64,000 bases of DNA from Paenibacillus nasutitermitis (GTDB lineage Bacteria > Bacillota > Bacilli > Paenibacillales > Paenibacillaceae). Made by a program: the position numbers and the translations under genes. Below, piece after piece: positions 1 to 9,258 of the stretch (its first letter is position 1; every line of letters starts with the position of its first letter). Where the stretch lies: positions 1,736,001 through 1,800,000 of the forward strand of contig NZ_BMHP01000001.1 in assembly GCF_014641075.1 (NCBI RefSeq), read 5' to 3'. The notes beneath the pieces were generated by a model. The model ran no database searches. It saw only the letters and a list, made by a program, of their open reading frames with translations, and had not been told where the DNA came from.

Positions 1-131
1 AGATGGCGCACGACGTTCATTCGACACTTGAAACGATCCTTCAGCAAGAGGGCGGCATGAGCCCGGAAGAAGCTTCCGAATATTTGCTCGGTTTACAGCA
101 GCAGAAACGTTATCAGCGGGATGTATATTAG
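1..131 (+). CDS. cysJ: Sulfite reductase flavoprotein subunit, C-terminal end (partial)
   Basis: The window opens inside this gene. The last 42 residues are readable and end at a TAG at 129-131. They include MAHDVHSTLETIL, the typical end of the NADPH-binding ferredoxin-reductase module of CysJ, where a CGD-x-MA-x-DV motif precedes a short helix. CysJ carries FAD and FMN and passes electrons from NADPH to the CysI hemoprotein. The next gene, 36 bases on, is cysI, so the pair looks like an ordinary cysJI unit. The call rests on this short tail and on the neighbour; the catalytic domains lie outside the window. Confidence 0.85.
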   Translation, partial: MAHDVHSTLETILQQEGGMSPEEASEYLLGLQQQKRYQRDVY

Positions 132-167
132 AAACGCGCCCAAAGATCGCGAGAGGAGATAGCAAGT

Positions 168-1892
168 ATGGCACAAAATCAACTTCTTCACCCGCAAAAT
201 GCGCCTCACAGCGATGTGGAGGATATTAAGCGCAGAAGCAATTACCTGCGGGGAAGTCTTGAAGAAACATTGGAAAATGTAATTACGGGATCCATTCCCG
301 AGGACGATAACCGCCTGATGAAATTTCATGGCAGTTACATGCAGGACGACCGTGATTTGCGCAACGAGCGGCACAAGCAGAAGCTTGAGCCCGCTTATCA
401 GTTCATGCTGCGCGTCCGTGCCGCCGGCGGTGTCGTAACCCCGGAGCAATGGCTGATGATGGACCGTATCGCCCGCGAGAATGCGAATGGGACGATTCGC
501 CTCACCACACGTCAATCGTTCCAGCTGCATGGCGTCATCAAGTGGAATATGAAGAAAACGATCCGGGAAGTCAATGATGCGCTGCTTAGCACGCTTGCCG
601 CTTGCGGCGACGTGAACCGCAATGTCATGTGCAATCCGAATCCATATCAATCCGAAGTCCATTCTGAGGTGTATGACTGGGCCCGTAAGGTCAGCGATCA
701 TCTCGATCCCAAGACGAGGGCGTACCACGAGATCTGGCTGGATGGCGAAAAGATTTTGGACAGCCAGGATACCGGGGAAGAGGTGGAGCCGATCTATGGC
801 CCAGTCTACTTGCCGCGCAAGTTCAAAATCGGTATGGCTGTGCCTCCATCCAATGATGTCGATGTATTCTCCCAGGATCTGGGTTATATTGCGATTATTG
901 AAGACGGCAAGCTGAAAGGCTTCAATGTATCGGTTGGCGGGGGAATGGGAATGACTCACGGCGATCCCAAAACCTATCCGCAGATTTCACAGGTTATCGG
1001 ATTTTGTACACCGGAGCAAATGATCGAGGTGGCCGAGAAGACCGTTATGATTCAACGGGATTATGGCGACCGTGCCGTGCGCAAGCATGCACGTTTTAAA
1101 TATACGATCGACGACCGCGGTATTGAGTGGTTCGTTAATGAACTGCACCAGCGGCTGGGCTGGAAGCTCCAGGATGCGCGTGCCTACCATTTCGATCATA
1201 ATGGCGACCGTTACGGTTGGGTGAAGGGCAGCAATGGCAAATGGCATTTTACGCTCTTTATCCAGAATGGCCGAATTAAGGACGAAGACGGTTATCAGCT
1301 GATGACAGGCTTAAGGGAAATCGCCAAGGTGCATAACGGAGATTTCCGTCTTACGGCTAACCAAAACCTGATCATTGGCAATATAAGCACCTCCAAGAAG
1401 AAAAGAATCGAAGGACTTATCGCACAGTTCGGACTTACGGATGGGGATCATCATTCAGCCCTACGCAGAAGCTCCATGGCCTGCGTAGCGCTGCCGACCT
1501 GCGGCCTTGCGATGGCCGAATCGGAACGTTATCTCCCTTCGCTGATCGACAAGATGGAGCCGATGCTGGAAGAAGCGGGACTGCGGGACAAAGAAATTGT
1601 TATCCGCATGACCGGCTGTCCGAATGGCTGCGCGCGCCCGATGCTGGCGGAAATTGCTTTTATCGGCAAAGCGCCGGGCAAATACAACATGTATTTGGGC
1701 GGCGGACATACCGGCAACCGGCTGAACAAGCTGTATAAGGAAAATATCGGCGAAACCGAGATTCTGGATACACTGAAGCCGATGGTGAATCAGTATGCGA
1801 AAGAACGCCAGTCAGGCGAGCATTTTGGCGATTTCGTCATTCGTGCCGGATTTGTCAAGGAAGTTCACCGTGGGCAAGACTTTCATTCCTGA
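168..1892 (+). CDS. cysI: Assimilatory sulfite reductase hemoprotein subunit
   Basis: The protein has 574 residues, the usual length for CysI. It reduces sulfite to sulfide with six electrons, using siroheme coupled to a 4Fe-4S cluster, in cysteine synthesis. The cluster ligands are visible as Cys439 and Cys445 (C-x5-C, in [10 protein letters not shown]) and Cys484 and Cys488 (C-x3-C, in [10 protein letters not shown]). The ferredoxin-like half-domain motif [10 protein letters not shown] is near residue 115. The ATG start has an AGGAGA ribosome site a few bases upstream. It follows cysJ closely and is followed by a strong terminator, so the unit ends here. Confidence 0.96.
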   Translation: MAQNQLLHPQNAPHSDVEDIKRRSNYLRGSLEETLENVITGSIPEDDNRLMKFHGSYMQDDRDLRNERHKQKLEPAYQFMLRVRAAGGVVTPEQWLMMDRIARENANGTIRLTTRQSFQLHGVIKWNMKKTIREVNDALLSTLAACGDVNRNVMCNPNPYQSEVHSEVYDWARKVSDHLDPKTRAYHEIWLDGEKILDSQDTGEEVEPIYGPVYLPRKFKIGMAVPPSNDVDVFSQDLGYIAIIEDGKLKGFNVSVGGGMGMTHGDPKTYPQISQVIGFCTPEQMIEVAEKTVMIQRDYGDRAVRKHARFKYTIDDRGIEWFVNELHQRLGWKLQDARAYHFDHNGDRYGWVKGSNGKWHFTLFIQNGRIKDEDGYQLMTGLREIAKVHNGDFRLTANQNLIIGNISTSKKKRIEGLIAQFGLTDGDHHSALRRSSMACVALPTCGLAMAESERYLPSLIDKMEPMLEEAGLRDKEIVIRMTGCPNGCARPMLAEIAFIGKAPGKYNMYLGGGHTGNRLNKLYKENIGETEILDTLKPMVNQYAKERQSGEHFGDFVIRAGFVKEVHRGQDFHS

Positions 1893-1917
1893 TAGATAAG
1901 TATCCAATCCAGGCCAG

Positions 1918-1959
1918 ACAAGACGATCCCTGAAATGTGGGCGGTCGTCTTGTTTTTTT
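1918..1959 (+). terminator. Rho-independent terminator of cysJI
   Basis: Arms ACAAGACGA (1918-1926) and TCGTCTTGT (1945-1953) pair perfectly and run into a T tract. It lies 26 bases after cysI. Confidence 0.85.
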
Positions 1960-2054
1960 GTATAAGCTGCCATTGAAGGAGCCACATGTCGTTCATAAAC
2001 AATCTATTGATAGAGGATGTTAATCCATGTAGCTACAATATGGAGGTGCTCATT

Positions 2055-2372
2055 ATGAAAATGGAAGACAGCATCTGGTCATTGCTGGAAGAAGTGATCG
2101 ATCCCGAATTGGGTGTCAATATTGTGGATTTGGGACTTGTTTATGATGTGCTGGTGGATGCCAACAGGCAGGTCAGGATCACGATGACCTTAACCATCCC
2201 GGAGTGCCCATTAGCCGATGAGATTGTGGACCAGGTTAAGAATGCCGCTTCACAGGTTCCAGGTGTGGAAGGCGTCGATGTGAATCTTGTATGGGAACCG
2301 AAATGGACACCGGCAAAAATGAATGATGCGGCCAGAGAAGAATTTCGAGCCCGCCAAACGATGACGCCATAA
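2055..2372 (+). CDS. MIP18/SufT-like (DUF59) metal-sulfur cluster protein
   Basis: The 105-residue protein is a single DUF59 domain. It shows the family pattern VIDPELGVNIVDLGLVY near residues 12-28 and TLTIPECPLAD near residues 48-58, with the conserved Cys before the second helix. Relatives (SufT, PaaD, MIP18) assist iron-sulfur cluster assembly; some act in phenylacetate degradation, which has no support here. I chose the ATG at 2055 because GGAGGTG lies 6 bases upstream; an in-frame ATG at 1986 has no ribosome site. It stands alone after the cysI terminator. Family confidence is high, the exact target unknown. Confidence 0.85.
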   Translation: MKMEDSIWSLLEEVIDPELGVNIVDLGLVYDVLVDANRQVRITMTLTIPECPLADEIVDQVKNAASQVPGVEGVDVNLVWEPKWTPAKMNDAAREEFRARQTMTP

Positions 2373-2490
2373 ATGAATCCGCATCTGTCGCAGGAATAAA
2401 TCGTCCATTTCCGTTTGTGTTTGTCATATCTTATATTGCTGTTGCAGGGAAGTTCCCCTTATAATAAATCATATCTCAATGATGTAAGGG

Positions 2491-3198
2491 GTGGTTCATA
2501 TTCCAATTGATTTTTTTATCAAGGTTACGTTTTCACTTTTTTTGGGTTTGCTGATTGGAATCGACCGTCAGTTGAAACATAAACCCCTTGGTTTGAAAAC
2601 CTGTATGGTTATTTCAGTGGCGAGCTGTCTCGTTACGGTGATCTCAATTGAGTCCATTGAGAAATTCCACAATTTGGCATTGACCAATCGGGACCCGATG
2701 CGACTGGCTGCTCAAATTGTCAGCGGTGTCGGTTTCCTGGGTGCGGGTGTTATTCTGAGAAGAAATAACGATGTCATATCGGGACTGACATCAGCGGCCA
2801 TGATCTGGGCGGCATCCGGAATCGGTATCGCAGTAGGAGCGGGCTTTTACTGGGAAGCTTCGTATTCCGTATTCATTATCATCCTTGCCGTAAATGTACT
2901 TCCTTTTCTGATCCGGCTCATCGGTCCAAAAAAACTAAGCCACAAAGATATTTCAGTTAAGCTGATTGTGGATCCGAGCTGCGACGTGACGCAGATCATT
3001 ATGAATATTGAAAGCGATCAAGAGCTCGCCAGAAAAAAGGGACTGGATATCCGTCATATTAAGTTGAAGGATCTGGAATCCGGAAACCGGCAAATCAGTC
3101 TGATTTTATCAGCGACACACAAACATTATGTTACAGAAGTGTACAAAGTAGTCAAACAAACAGAAAACGTGCTGACTGTCGAGATCGAGGAACTCTAG
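2491..3198 (+). CDS. MgtC/SapB-family membrane protein
   Basis: The N-terminal ~145 residues are the MgtC/SapB membrane domain, with the signature LGLLIGIDRQ near residue 18 and GVGFLGAGVILR near residue 80, and four or five hydrophobic segments. The C-terminal ~90 residues are soluble and resemble the ACT-like tail of this family. MgtC homologues are linked to growth at low magnesium and, in pathogens, to inhibition of F-type ATPase; the role here is unknown. The start is odd: no ATG is available. GTG at 2491 sits directly against the ribosome site AAGGGG, while ATT at 2500 has ideal spacing. Confidence 0.85.
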   Translation: MVHIPIDFFIKVTFSLFLGLLIGIDRQLKHKPLGLKTCMVISVASCLVTVISIESIEKFHNLALTNRDPMRLAAQIVSGVGFLGAGVILRRNNDVISGLTSAAMIWAASGIGIAVGAGFYWEASYSVFIIILAVNVLPFLIRLIGPKKLSHKDISVKLIVDPSCDVTQIIMNIESDQELARKKGLDIRHIKLKDLESGNRQISLILSATHKHYVTEVYKVVKQTENVLTVEIEEL

Positions 3199-3267
3199 AC
3201 CTTCGCATAATACAGCGATGTTCTACGGATATTAATCGAAGGACCAAAGACAAGGGAGGGACTCCAA

Positions 3268-3351
3268 TTGGCGAAACAACAAGGGCATGCTTCACAGAAT
3301 ACGACAACGCGTACCTCTGATAAAAAAGGAAAAAAAGGCGGAGATAAATAA
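3268..3351 (+). CDS. Small basic protein, 27 residues, function unknown
   Basis: A TTG start lies 8 bases after GGGAGGG. The reading frame gives a short hydrophilic peptide that begins MAKQQGHASQ and ends KKGKKGGDK. It lies just before a strong terminator, so it would be the last gene of the mgtC transcript. The ribosome site and the position before a terminator argue for a real gene; the short length argues caution. I do not recognise the family. Confidence 0.45.
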   Translation: MAKQQGHASQNTTTRTSDKKGKKGGDK

Positions 3352-3374
3352 TAGCCTGAATTTCCAAGAATTAT

Positions 3375-3417
3375 AAAAACCCCCTGGTTTATTTTCCTAA
3401 TAAACCAGGGGGTTTTT
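3375..3417. terminator. Strong bidirectional terminator
   Basis: An almost perfect inverted repeat: AAAAACCCCCTGGTTTATT pairs with AATAAACCAGGGGGTTTTT across a 4-6 base loop. T tracts are present on both strands. It abuts the truncated gene that follows. Confidence 0.9.
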
Positions 3418-3418
3418 C

Positions 3419-3721
3419 AGCGAACAGTATAATCTGGCAGTCAAGCAGTTCAGCGGCGGTACGGGGCTGTTCAGCTTTGAGCTCCATGGCGGCGCCGCAG
3501 CGGTGGAGCGGTTTATGGACAGCCTGCAAATTTTCAAGATCGGTGTTAACTGGGGCGGCTATGAAAGTCTGGTTTATTCGCCGGGCTTGGGGATTCATCC
3601 CGCGCAGACAACGAGGACCGAGTATGAGACGAGGCTGGAGCATACGATCAGGTTGTCCGTCGGGCTTGAGGAAACAGCAGATTTGATGGAAGATGTGTTT
3701 CAAGCGTTGGACTGTATTTAA
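3419..3721 (+). pseudogene. Truncated PLP-dependent trans-sulfuration enzyme (C-terminal quarter)
   Basis: One frame from about 3422 to the TAA at 3719-3721 encodes about 99 residues that match the C-terminus of the cystathionine beta-lyase/gamma-synthase family. Visible pieces are QFSGGTGLFSFEL, VNWGGYESLVYSPG and HTIRLSVGLEETADLMEDV. In this family these elements line the substrate carboxylate site and form the last helix. The catalytic lysine domain (roughly 290 residues) is missing, and the coding sequence begins directly at the 3' arm of the preceding terminator, with no start or ribosome site. It is a decayed or deletion-derived remnant; MetC-like enzymes are the closest match by eye. 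Confidence 0.8.
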
Positions 3722-3852
3722 GGTTGTACAGTCACAGACAAGAACAGTCCGCTGATTTTCAGACGGGAGAAGAGGCAGGGGCAATAGGCTCCTGTCTTTT
3801 GGCGTTTGTTATGGCTCTTTGCGGCCCTTGCATGAGCCGGATCGTAACCGTT

Positions 3853-3894
3853 AGTAAACAAATGTACCTGAATGTAAAAACAAGTGTATAGATG
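3853..3894 (+). promoter_or_regulatory. Conserved upstream element, copy 1
   Basis: AGTAAACAA-N-TGTAC, then ATGTAAA, then AGTGTATAGA, at the same spacing as the copy at 7399-7442. About 31 of the first 40 positions agree. It lies 66 bases before the esterase start and probably holds the promoter and a regulator site of the glycan locus. Confidence 0.55.
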
Positions 3895-3959
3895 AGGTGT
3901 ACGCTTACCCGTATAATTTACAAGACAGAATGATAGAGAGTCCGGGGGAGGAATTAAAC

Positions 3960-5381
3960 TTGTCGATAAAGCCGTTCGGCGTTGAGATTATAAACGGGCC
4001 GCAGCATTGGGCGATAATACAGCAGCAGCAAGGCAAAGGGACGATTCAGCTGACGGGAATCTCCTCCGTCATGGAGGGTGATGTTCCGGTATCAGCCCAA
4101 GTATATGCCCGCTTAGTTATGGAGGACGGCACTGGAGACGTTGTATCCTGGACGCGCTGCCTAATGGGCGACCGCGGCGCATGGAAGCTACTATTAACGG
4201 ATATTCCCGCCGGAGGCCTGTACCGGCTGGAGACCTGCCTTCGGCTTGAGGAACGGCAGCCAATGGAGCTGGCGACGCGCGGCGATATGATTCATCATAT
4301 CGGGGTAGGCGACATCTGGGTGATCGCCGGTCAAAGCAATGCCGCAGGTTACGGCCGTGGAGCCGTTAGCGATCCGCCGATGCTGGGCGTTCATCTGCTG
4401 CGCCATAACGGAAAATGGGATCTGGCTACCCATCCTTTCAACGAATCGACGCAAACCCGGCAAAGCTTGAATGGAGAACCGGTCAATCCGGGCCATTCTC
4501 CTTATCTTGCTTTTGCCAAGCAGGTCAGGGAGGAAACCGGCATTCCGATCGGTCTTCTGCAGACGGCACTTGGCGGTTCTCCGCTGTCCAGATGGAATCC
4601 GGATGAGGAGGGAGATTTGTACCGGAATATGATGAATGTCATTGAATCGGCCGGAGGTAGCGTGAGAGGGATGTTATGGTACCAGGGATGCAGCGATTGC
4701 GATGAAGGGAATGCCGCGTCCTACCTGGATCGATTTTGTCGTATGGCGGAATACTGGCGATCGGAACTTTGCAATAAGAAGCTGCCCATACTTACCGTGC
4801 AGTTAAATCGCAACGCAGGATATGCGGAGGGGGAGGAAGGCAACCACGGATGGGGAAAGGTGCGTGATGCTCAGAGAATGGCAGCGATGAAGCTGGATCA
4901 GGTCTATGTTGTGCCTTCACTCGACAGTCCGCTGTCGGATATCATTCATAACAGCCCGGCGGGCAATTTACTTCTCGGAGGCAGACTGGCAAAGATGGCT
5001 GTGGCAGGGGTATACGGAAAAGCCGTACCGCCTCGCGCGCCAAATATTATCAAAGCGGAGGTTGGCCGAAGTCTTAGGGAGGGGAAGCTGACGGTATTGC
5101 TGGAGTTCGGGGATGTAGCTGGCGAGCTGTTTGCCGTTGGACCCGGGGAGCGGATATTCAGCATCCATGACGAAGCAGGGGTTGAAGGGGTTGCCCAGTG
5201 GCGTATCCTGGATAAGAACAAGGTGGAGCTAGCCCTTCCCCGCACCTTGCAGGGAGCAGCCTGCGTTCACGGTTATTATGAAGCGAATCCTTCGGCTTTT
5301 CCGATTTTGGATACGGGAACCTATATGCCGATGCTCGCATTTTACGGCGTAGCAATCCAACAAGAAGATAAGGGTGAATGA
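3960..5381 (+). CDS. Sialate O-acetylesterase-like SGNH esterase
   Basis: The 473-residue protein has the SASA-domain motif GQSNAAGYGRG with candidate nucleophile Ser126, and the block GGSPLSRWN about 80 residues later. Enzymes of this family remove O-acetyl groups from sialic acids or from plant polysaccharides. No signal peptide is seen, so it should act in the cytoplasm on imported sugars. I chose TTG at 3960 because GGGGGAGG ends 7-8 bases upstream; an in-frame GTG at 3897 lacks spacing. Its stop overlaps the next start by 4 bases (ATGA), so the two genes are coupled. It opens the glycan locus; the true substrate is not shown. Confidence 0.8.
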   Translation: MSIKPFGVEIINGPQHWAIIQQQQGKGTIQLTGISSVMEGDVPVSAQVYARLVMEDGTGDVVSWTRCLMGDRGAWKLLLTDIPAGGLYRLETCLRLEERQPMELATRGDMIHHIGVGDIWVIAGQSNAAGYGRGAVSDPPMLGVHLLRHNGKWDLATHPFNESTQTRQSLNGEPVNPGHSPYLAFAKQVREETGIPIGLLQTALGGSPLSRWNPDEEGDLYRNMMNVIESAGGSVRGMLWYQGCSDCDEGNAASYLDRFCRMAEYWRSELCNKKLPILTVQLNRNAGYAEGEEGNHGWGKVRDAQRMAAMKLDQVYVVPSLDSPLSDIIHNSPAGNLLLGGRLAKMAVAGVYGKAVPPRAPNIIKAEVGRSLREGKLTVLLEFGDVAGELFAVGPGERIFSIHDEAGVEGVAQWRILDKNKVELALPRTLQGAACVHGYYEANPSAFPILDTGTYMPMLAFYGVAIQQEDKGE

Positions 5382-7390
5382 ATATGTCGAAATTTGCATA
5401 TATGCTGCGTTTCACATTGCAGCCGGGGCATCTGGTAGAGGAGCGTCTGGAAGAATTAGCGGCTTTTTGCCAAAAGGGGAGAATCGATGATGTGATGTTT
5501 TTTATCGCTCCCTTAAATCTCAATCATATCGAGATGGAGGAAGCCAGGCGCTGGATGGAGACGATCGCAAAAGCGCAGCAGCGGCTGAAATCCATTGGGG
5601 TAACGACCTCTATCAATCCCTTGAATACGCTGCTTCATGATTCCGCGGGCAATATATTGCCTGCAGACCGCAGCTTTCAACTGATGGTTGATCCCAGCGG
5701 CAATCAATCCTCCGTTGCGGTATGTCCGCTCTGCCCGGAATGGAGAAGCTATATAACCGGAATGTATGCCTTTTACGCAACCCTGCAGCCTTATTCATTG
5801 TGGGTGGAGGACGATTTTCGATACCATAATCATGGACCGCTCGAATGGGGCGGCTGCTTCTGCGAAGCACATTTGCGGGAATTTGCCCGTCAGGCAGGAG
5901 TAGCTTCAATTACGCGCGAGGAGTTTGTCCGGGGCATGCTGGCGGACGGGGAGCCGCATGAATTCCGGAGGATCTGGCTGAACACTTGCCGGAAAACGCT
6001 CGTGGAGTTGGCGCAAGCCATAAGCGAAGCGGTGCACCGCGTATCGCCGGATACCCGGATCGGCCTGATGACCAGCGTCCCGGCAGCACATGCCGCCGAA
6101 GGGCGGGACTGGCATGGTTTGATGGAAGCGTTCGACGGGAAGAATCCCGCTATCATTCGGCCCCATTTGCCAGCTTATATGGAAACGAGCGGAATTAAGT
6201 ATGCCTGGGAGTTTAATGCGGTGTCGCGACTTACGGCACCCCTTATTCCTGATCGTACCGAAATTTACCCGGAACTGGAGAATGTGCCGTATACGTCCTA
6301 TTCCAAATCCAGGCGATTTCAGCAATATCAGCTGGAGACGGCATTGCTGCTCGGCAGCCGCGGAATAACCCTGAATATCATTGACATGGTGGGCAATGGT
6401 TTATACCCGGAGGAGAAAACAGCGGAGTGGCTGGATGCGGAGAAGGATTTTTTGAATGCGGTAGCTTCGCTCCGTATTCAGGCAAGTCAAGGTGAGGGAG
6501 TGCAGGTGCTGGTGAACGATCAATCCTCCTGGTATTTGCACACAACCAATCAGCGTGGTATGGAAGCGCTTTATCCGCGGGAAACCTATTGGGCGAGTCT
6601 GCTGTCTGCTTATGGGATTGCAAATGAATATGCGGTTGATTGGCCGAAGAAGCCAGGTATCGTCGCATTATCCGGTCAGATTCTGCGCAGTTACAATGAG
6701 GAGAAAATTCGGGAGCTGTTTAAGAACCATTGCGTTTTGCTGGAAGGAGAAGCGGTTCATACGCTTTATTCCATGGGGCTGGGCTTCTTATGCGGAATGA
6801 CCGGGGTAAAATGGCGCGAATTGCAGACGATCGAGCAAATCGTGAACGGCCGCGAATATTCGGGTACGAAAGAAGGACGTATGCGCCCTTATCTTACATT
6901 GGGTCATTGTCTGGATATACAATATGAACAAGGCTCTACAGAAGTCATCTCGCAAATTCTGGATACTGACGGGCAGGTGGTGTGCCCGGGTATGACGATT
7001 GTCAACAGCCGCATCTTCATATTGCCTTATGGGCAGGAGAGCCATCTGGGGACGCTGAATCCGATCCGTCGCGCAGTGCTGCAGGAATTCATCAGTCTGA
7101 TGGGAGACAGACAGCCGTTAATGATTACGAGTTATTCCCCTCACTTGTCCGTTTATGAATTCCGCGGGTCAGCCACGCAGACGATTGCGATCGTAAATCA
7201 TTCATTGGACGATAGGGAGGATATCGAGCTTGGTGGCATGGATCTGACTGACGAAAGCTGGGAATTATTCAGCCGCCTGCATCCGCACGGACGACGAATT
7301 GCACTGCAGAGCTCATCGAACAGGACGGTTGTTCCCTCTGCATTTCCTGCACTCTCGATGATTGTGCTGCACAAATCAATTGCAACCTAA
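5378..7390 (+). CDS. Large cytoplasmic protein, likely TIM-barrel glycosidase-like, function unknown
   Basis: The 670-residue protein has no signal peptide. Residues 1-350 look like a glycoside-hydrolase-type barrel: an early strand DDVMFFIAPLN, SLWVEDDFRYHNHGP near residue 145 with several acidic residues, and YAWEFNAVSRL near residue 270. A CPLCPEW motif sits near residue 115 and CFCEAH near 165, so a structural metal is possible. The C-terminal part resembles the trimer and beta-sandwich regions of GH42-type enzymes (for example LLEGEAVHTLYSMG). I do not recognise the exact family. It overlaps the esterase gene by 4 bases and precedes a sugar importer, which points to oligosaccharide breakdown. 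An ATG at 5384 is an equally good start. Confidence 0.55.
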   Translation: MNMSKFAYMLRFTLQPGHLVEERLEELAAFCQKGRIDDVMFFIAPLNLNHIEMEEARRWMETIAKAQQRLKSIGVTTSINPLNTLLHDSAGNILPADRSFQLMVDPSGNQSSVAVCPLCPEWRSYITGMYAFYATLQPYSLWVEDDFRYHNHGPLEWGGCFCEAHLREFARQAGVASITREEFVRGMLADGEPHEFRRIWLNTCRKTLVELAQAISEAVHRVSPDTRIGLMTSVPAAHAAEGRDWHGLMEAFDGKNPAIIRPHLPAYMETSGIKYAWEFNAVSRLTAPLIPDRTEIYPELENVPYTSYSKSRRFQQYQLETALLLGSRGITLNIIDMVGNGLYPEEKTAEWLDAEKDFLNAVASLRIQASQGEGVQVLVNDQSSWYLHTTNQRGMEALYPRETYWASLLSAYGIANEYAVDWPKKPGIVALSGQILRSYNEEKIRELFKNHCVLLEGEAVHTLYSMGLGFLCGMTGVKWRELQTIEQIVNGREYSGTKEGRMRPYLTLGHCLDIQYEQGSTEVISQILDTDGQVVCPGMTIVNSRIFILPYGQESHLGTLNPIRRAVLQEFISLMGDRQPLMITSYSPHLSVYEFRGSATQTIAIVNHSLDDREDIELGGMDLTDESWELFSRLHPHGRRIALQSSSNRTVVPSAFPALSMIVLHKSIAT

Positions 7391-7398
7391 GAGGGTGA

Positions 7399-7442
7399 AG
7401 TAAACAATTGTACATCGATGTAAAGTATAGTGTATAGAGATG
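7399..7442 (+). promoter_or_regulatory. Conserved upstream element, copy 2
   Basis: This matches the element at 3853-3894. In this copy the centre is a perfect 12-bp palindrome, TACATCGATGTA (7411-7422). The copy lies about 140 bases before the solute-binding protein gene. Confidence 0.55.
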
Positions 7443-7579
7443 TCATATAATGGACCGTATAATCAAATTATGAAAGATATTTGATATGTAATATAACATT
7501 ATGAGTTATATTACATATTTCTCTTTCTTCAACATCATTTTGCAGGCGCAGTAAACGAAATGACAAGGGGGACATCAGA

Positions 7580-9250
7580 ATGAAACGCATGAGCAGATTG
7601 GCATTATCCTGTGTTTTGGTTGCGGTGCTGGCGGTATTATCGGCCTGCAGCGGCAATTCGAAAGAGGAAACAACCACTCCCGCTGCCCAGAGCGGCAAAA
7701 CGAACGAAGTAGGCGATACAAAGGGTACGGAGCCGGTTGAGATCACAATGGCCCGCGAGAGCGAAGCGGACGTCAAGTATCTCGCCGGAGAATCAATTGA
7801 CAAAAACTCGGTAACCGATGCCATTGCCAAAGACCTAGGTATCACGATCAAAAATCAATGGGTCGCAGAAACGGCGCAATACGAGCAGAAGGTGCAAATG
7901 AGCATCTCTTCCGATGACATCCCCGACCTGATGGCCGTGAGCATGGCCCAGCTGCAGCAGCTGATCGAGGCGGATATGATTCTGGATCTGACCGATCTTT
8001 ACGAATCCGATGCGACCGCCGAAACAAAAGCCTATTTGACCGGGGACGGAGGAAAGCAGCTGAATTCGGCCAAGCATGAAGGAAAGCTGATGGCGATACC
8101 TCAAACAAACGGCCCTTACGGCGCATCCACGCAGGTCTGGATCAGAAGAGACTGGCTCAAGAAGCTTAATCTGCAGGAACCGAAAACAATGCAGGACGTT
8201 CTCGCCATCTCGGCTGCTTTTGCCAAACAGGATCCAGGCGGAACTGGCAAATCCTACGGTCTGCCGCTTACCAAAGATTTGTTGAAGGATGTTACCTTCG
8301 ATCTCAGAGGTTTCTTTAACAGCTATCATGCTTATCCGACGCAATGGATCAAGGATAGCTCCGGCCAGCTCGTCAGCGGCGATATCCAGCCGGAAATGAA
8401 ACAAGCCCTGAAGCAGCTGCAGGATATGTATAAAGACGGGCAGATCGATCCGGAGTTTGCCGTTAAAGATTTGGTAAAAGAAAACGAGCTGCTGGCTTCC
8501 GACAAAATAGGTGTCGTGTACGGACCGTTCTGGCTCAGCGCTTATCCGCTGCTTGGCAATGCGGTAAAGGATGGAAAGCTGGTTCAGGATTGGTGGCCGT
8601 ACCCGATTACATCCATTGACGACAAACCCGCATTGTCGCAAATCGAGCTGGGCGTTCAGAAGTATTATGTCGTCTCCAAAAAAGCGAAACATCCGGAAGC
8701 GGCAATAAAGCTCTTGAACAAATGGGTTCAGGCTTATACCGCGCCTACAGAGTCGGATAAGGTCTATTTCCTCCAGAACAATGAAGCGGCCAGCTACTAC
8801 AAGCTCAGCCCGATCCGCACCTTCTCCCAGACGGAGACGATTACGCTCGGAGATGTCGTGCCGAAGGCCGTGGAGGCCAAAGATCCCTCCGGGCTTACCG
8901 GGCTCGAAGCGCCTAACCGTTACGGGAAAATCATGAAATATTTGGATGGAGATACAGGCGAGTGGGCGGAATATCCAATTTCCGGTCCGGGCGGCTCTTT
9001 CTCCATCATGTACGATTATTTGCAAAAGGATCTATACCACTTCAACGAATTTTACGGGGCTCCGGGAAGCGCGATGCTGGAGAAGAAACCTGTGCTGGAT
9101 GCCAAGATGAGCGAGATTATGATCAAAATCATCATGAATCAGGTGCCGATTGATGATTTCGATAAATTTGTGGCGGAATGGAAGAAGCTTGGCGGCGACG
9201 AGATTACAGCGGAAGTTAACGAGTGGTACAAGACCGCTTCCACGTCATAA
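7580..9250 (+). CDS. ABC sugar transporter solute-binding lipoprotein (LplA-type)
   Basis: The 556-residue protein starts with a lipoprotein signal peptide; the lipobox LSAC puts the acylated residue at Cys23. The body follows the long LplA/YtcQ type of extracellular binding proteins found in Paenibacillus oligosaccharide uptake loci. These present sugars, often pectin- or host-glycan-derived, to a two-permease ABC importer. The start ATG has AAGGGGG 5-9 bases upstream. The two permease genes follow, and the conserved element at 7399 lies in its leader. No ATPase gene is nearby; such systems usually share an MsmX-type ATPase. The ligand is not readable. Confidence 0.9.
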   Translation: MKRMSRLALSCVLVAVLAVLSACSGNSKEETTTPAAQSGKTNEVGDTKGTEPVEITMARESEADVKYLAGESIDKNSVTDAIAKDLGITIKNQWVAETAQYEQKVQMSISSDDIPDLMAVSMAQLQQLIEADMILDLTDLYESDATAETKAYLTGDGGKQLNSAKHEGKLMAIPQTNGPYGASTQVWIRRDWLKKLNLQEPKTMQDVLAISAAFAKQDPGGTGKSYGLPLTKDLLKDVTFDLRGFFNSYHAYPTQWIKDSSGQLVSGDIQPEMKQALKQLQDMYKDGQIDPEFAVKDLVKENELLASDKIGVVYGPFWLSAYPLLGNAVKDGKLVQDWWPYPITSIDDKPALSQIELGVQKYYVVSKKAKHPEAAIKLLNKWVQAYTAPTESDKVYFLQNNEAASYYKLSPIRTFSQTETITLGDVVPKAVEAKDPSGLTGLEAPNRYGKIMKYLDGDTGEWAEYPISGPGGSFSIMYDYLQKDLYHFNEFYGAPGSAMLEKKPVLDAKMSEIMIKIIMNQVPIDDFDKFVAEWKKLGGDEITAEVNEWYKTASTS

Positions 9251-9258
9251 GGATTGGA

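Noticed and set aside
7835-9025. 396-codon open frame on the minus strand
   Set aside because: It lies wholly inside the solute-binding protein gene, has no ribosome site, and its sequence looks like a reverse-strand shadow of a GC-rich gene.
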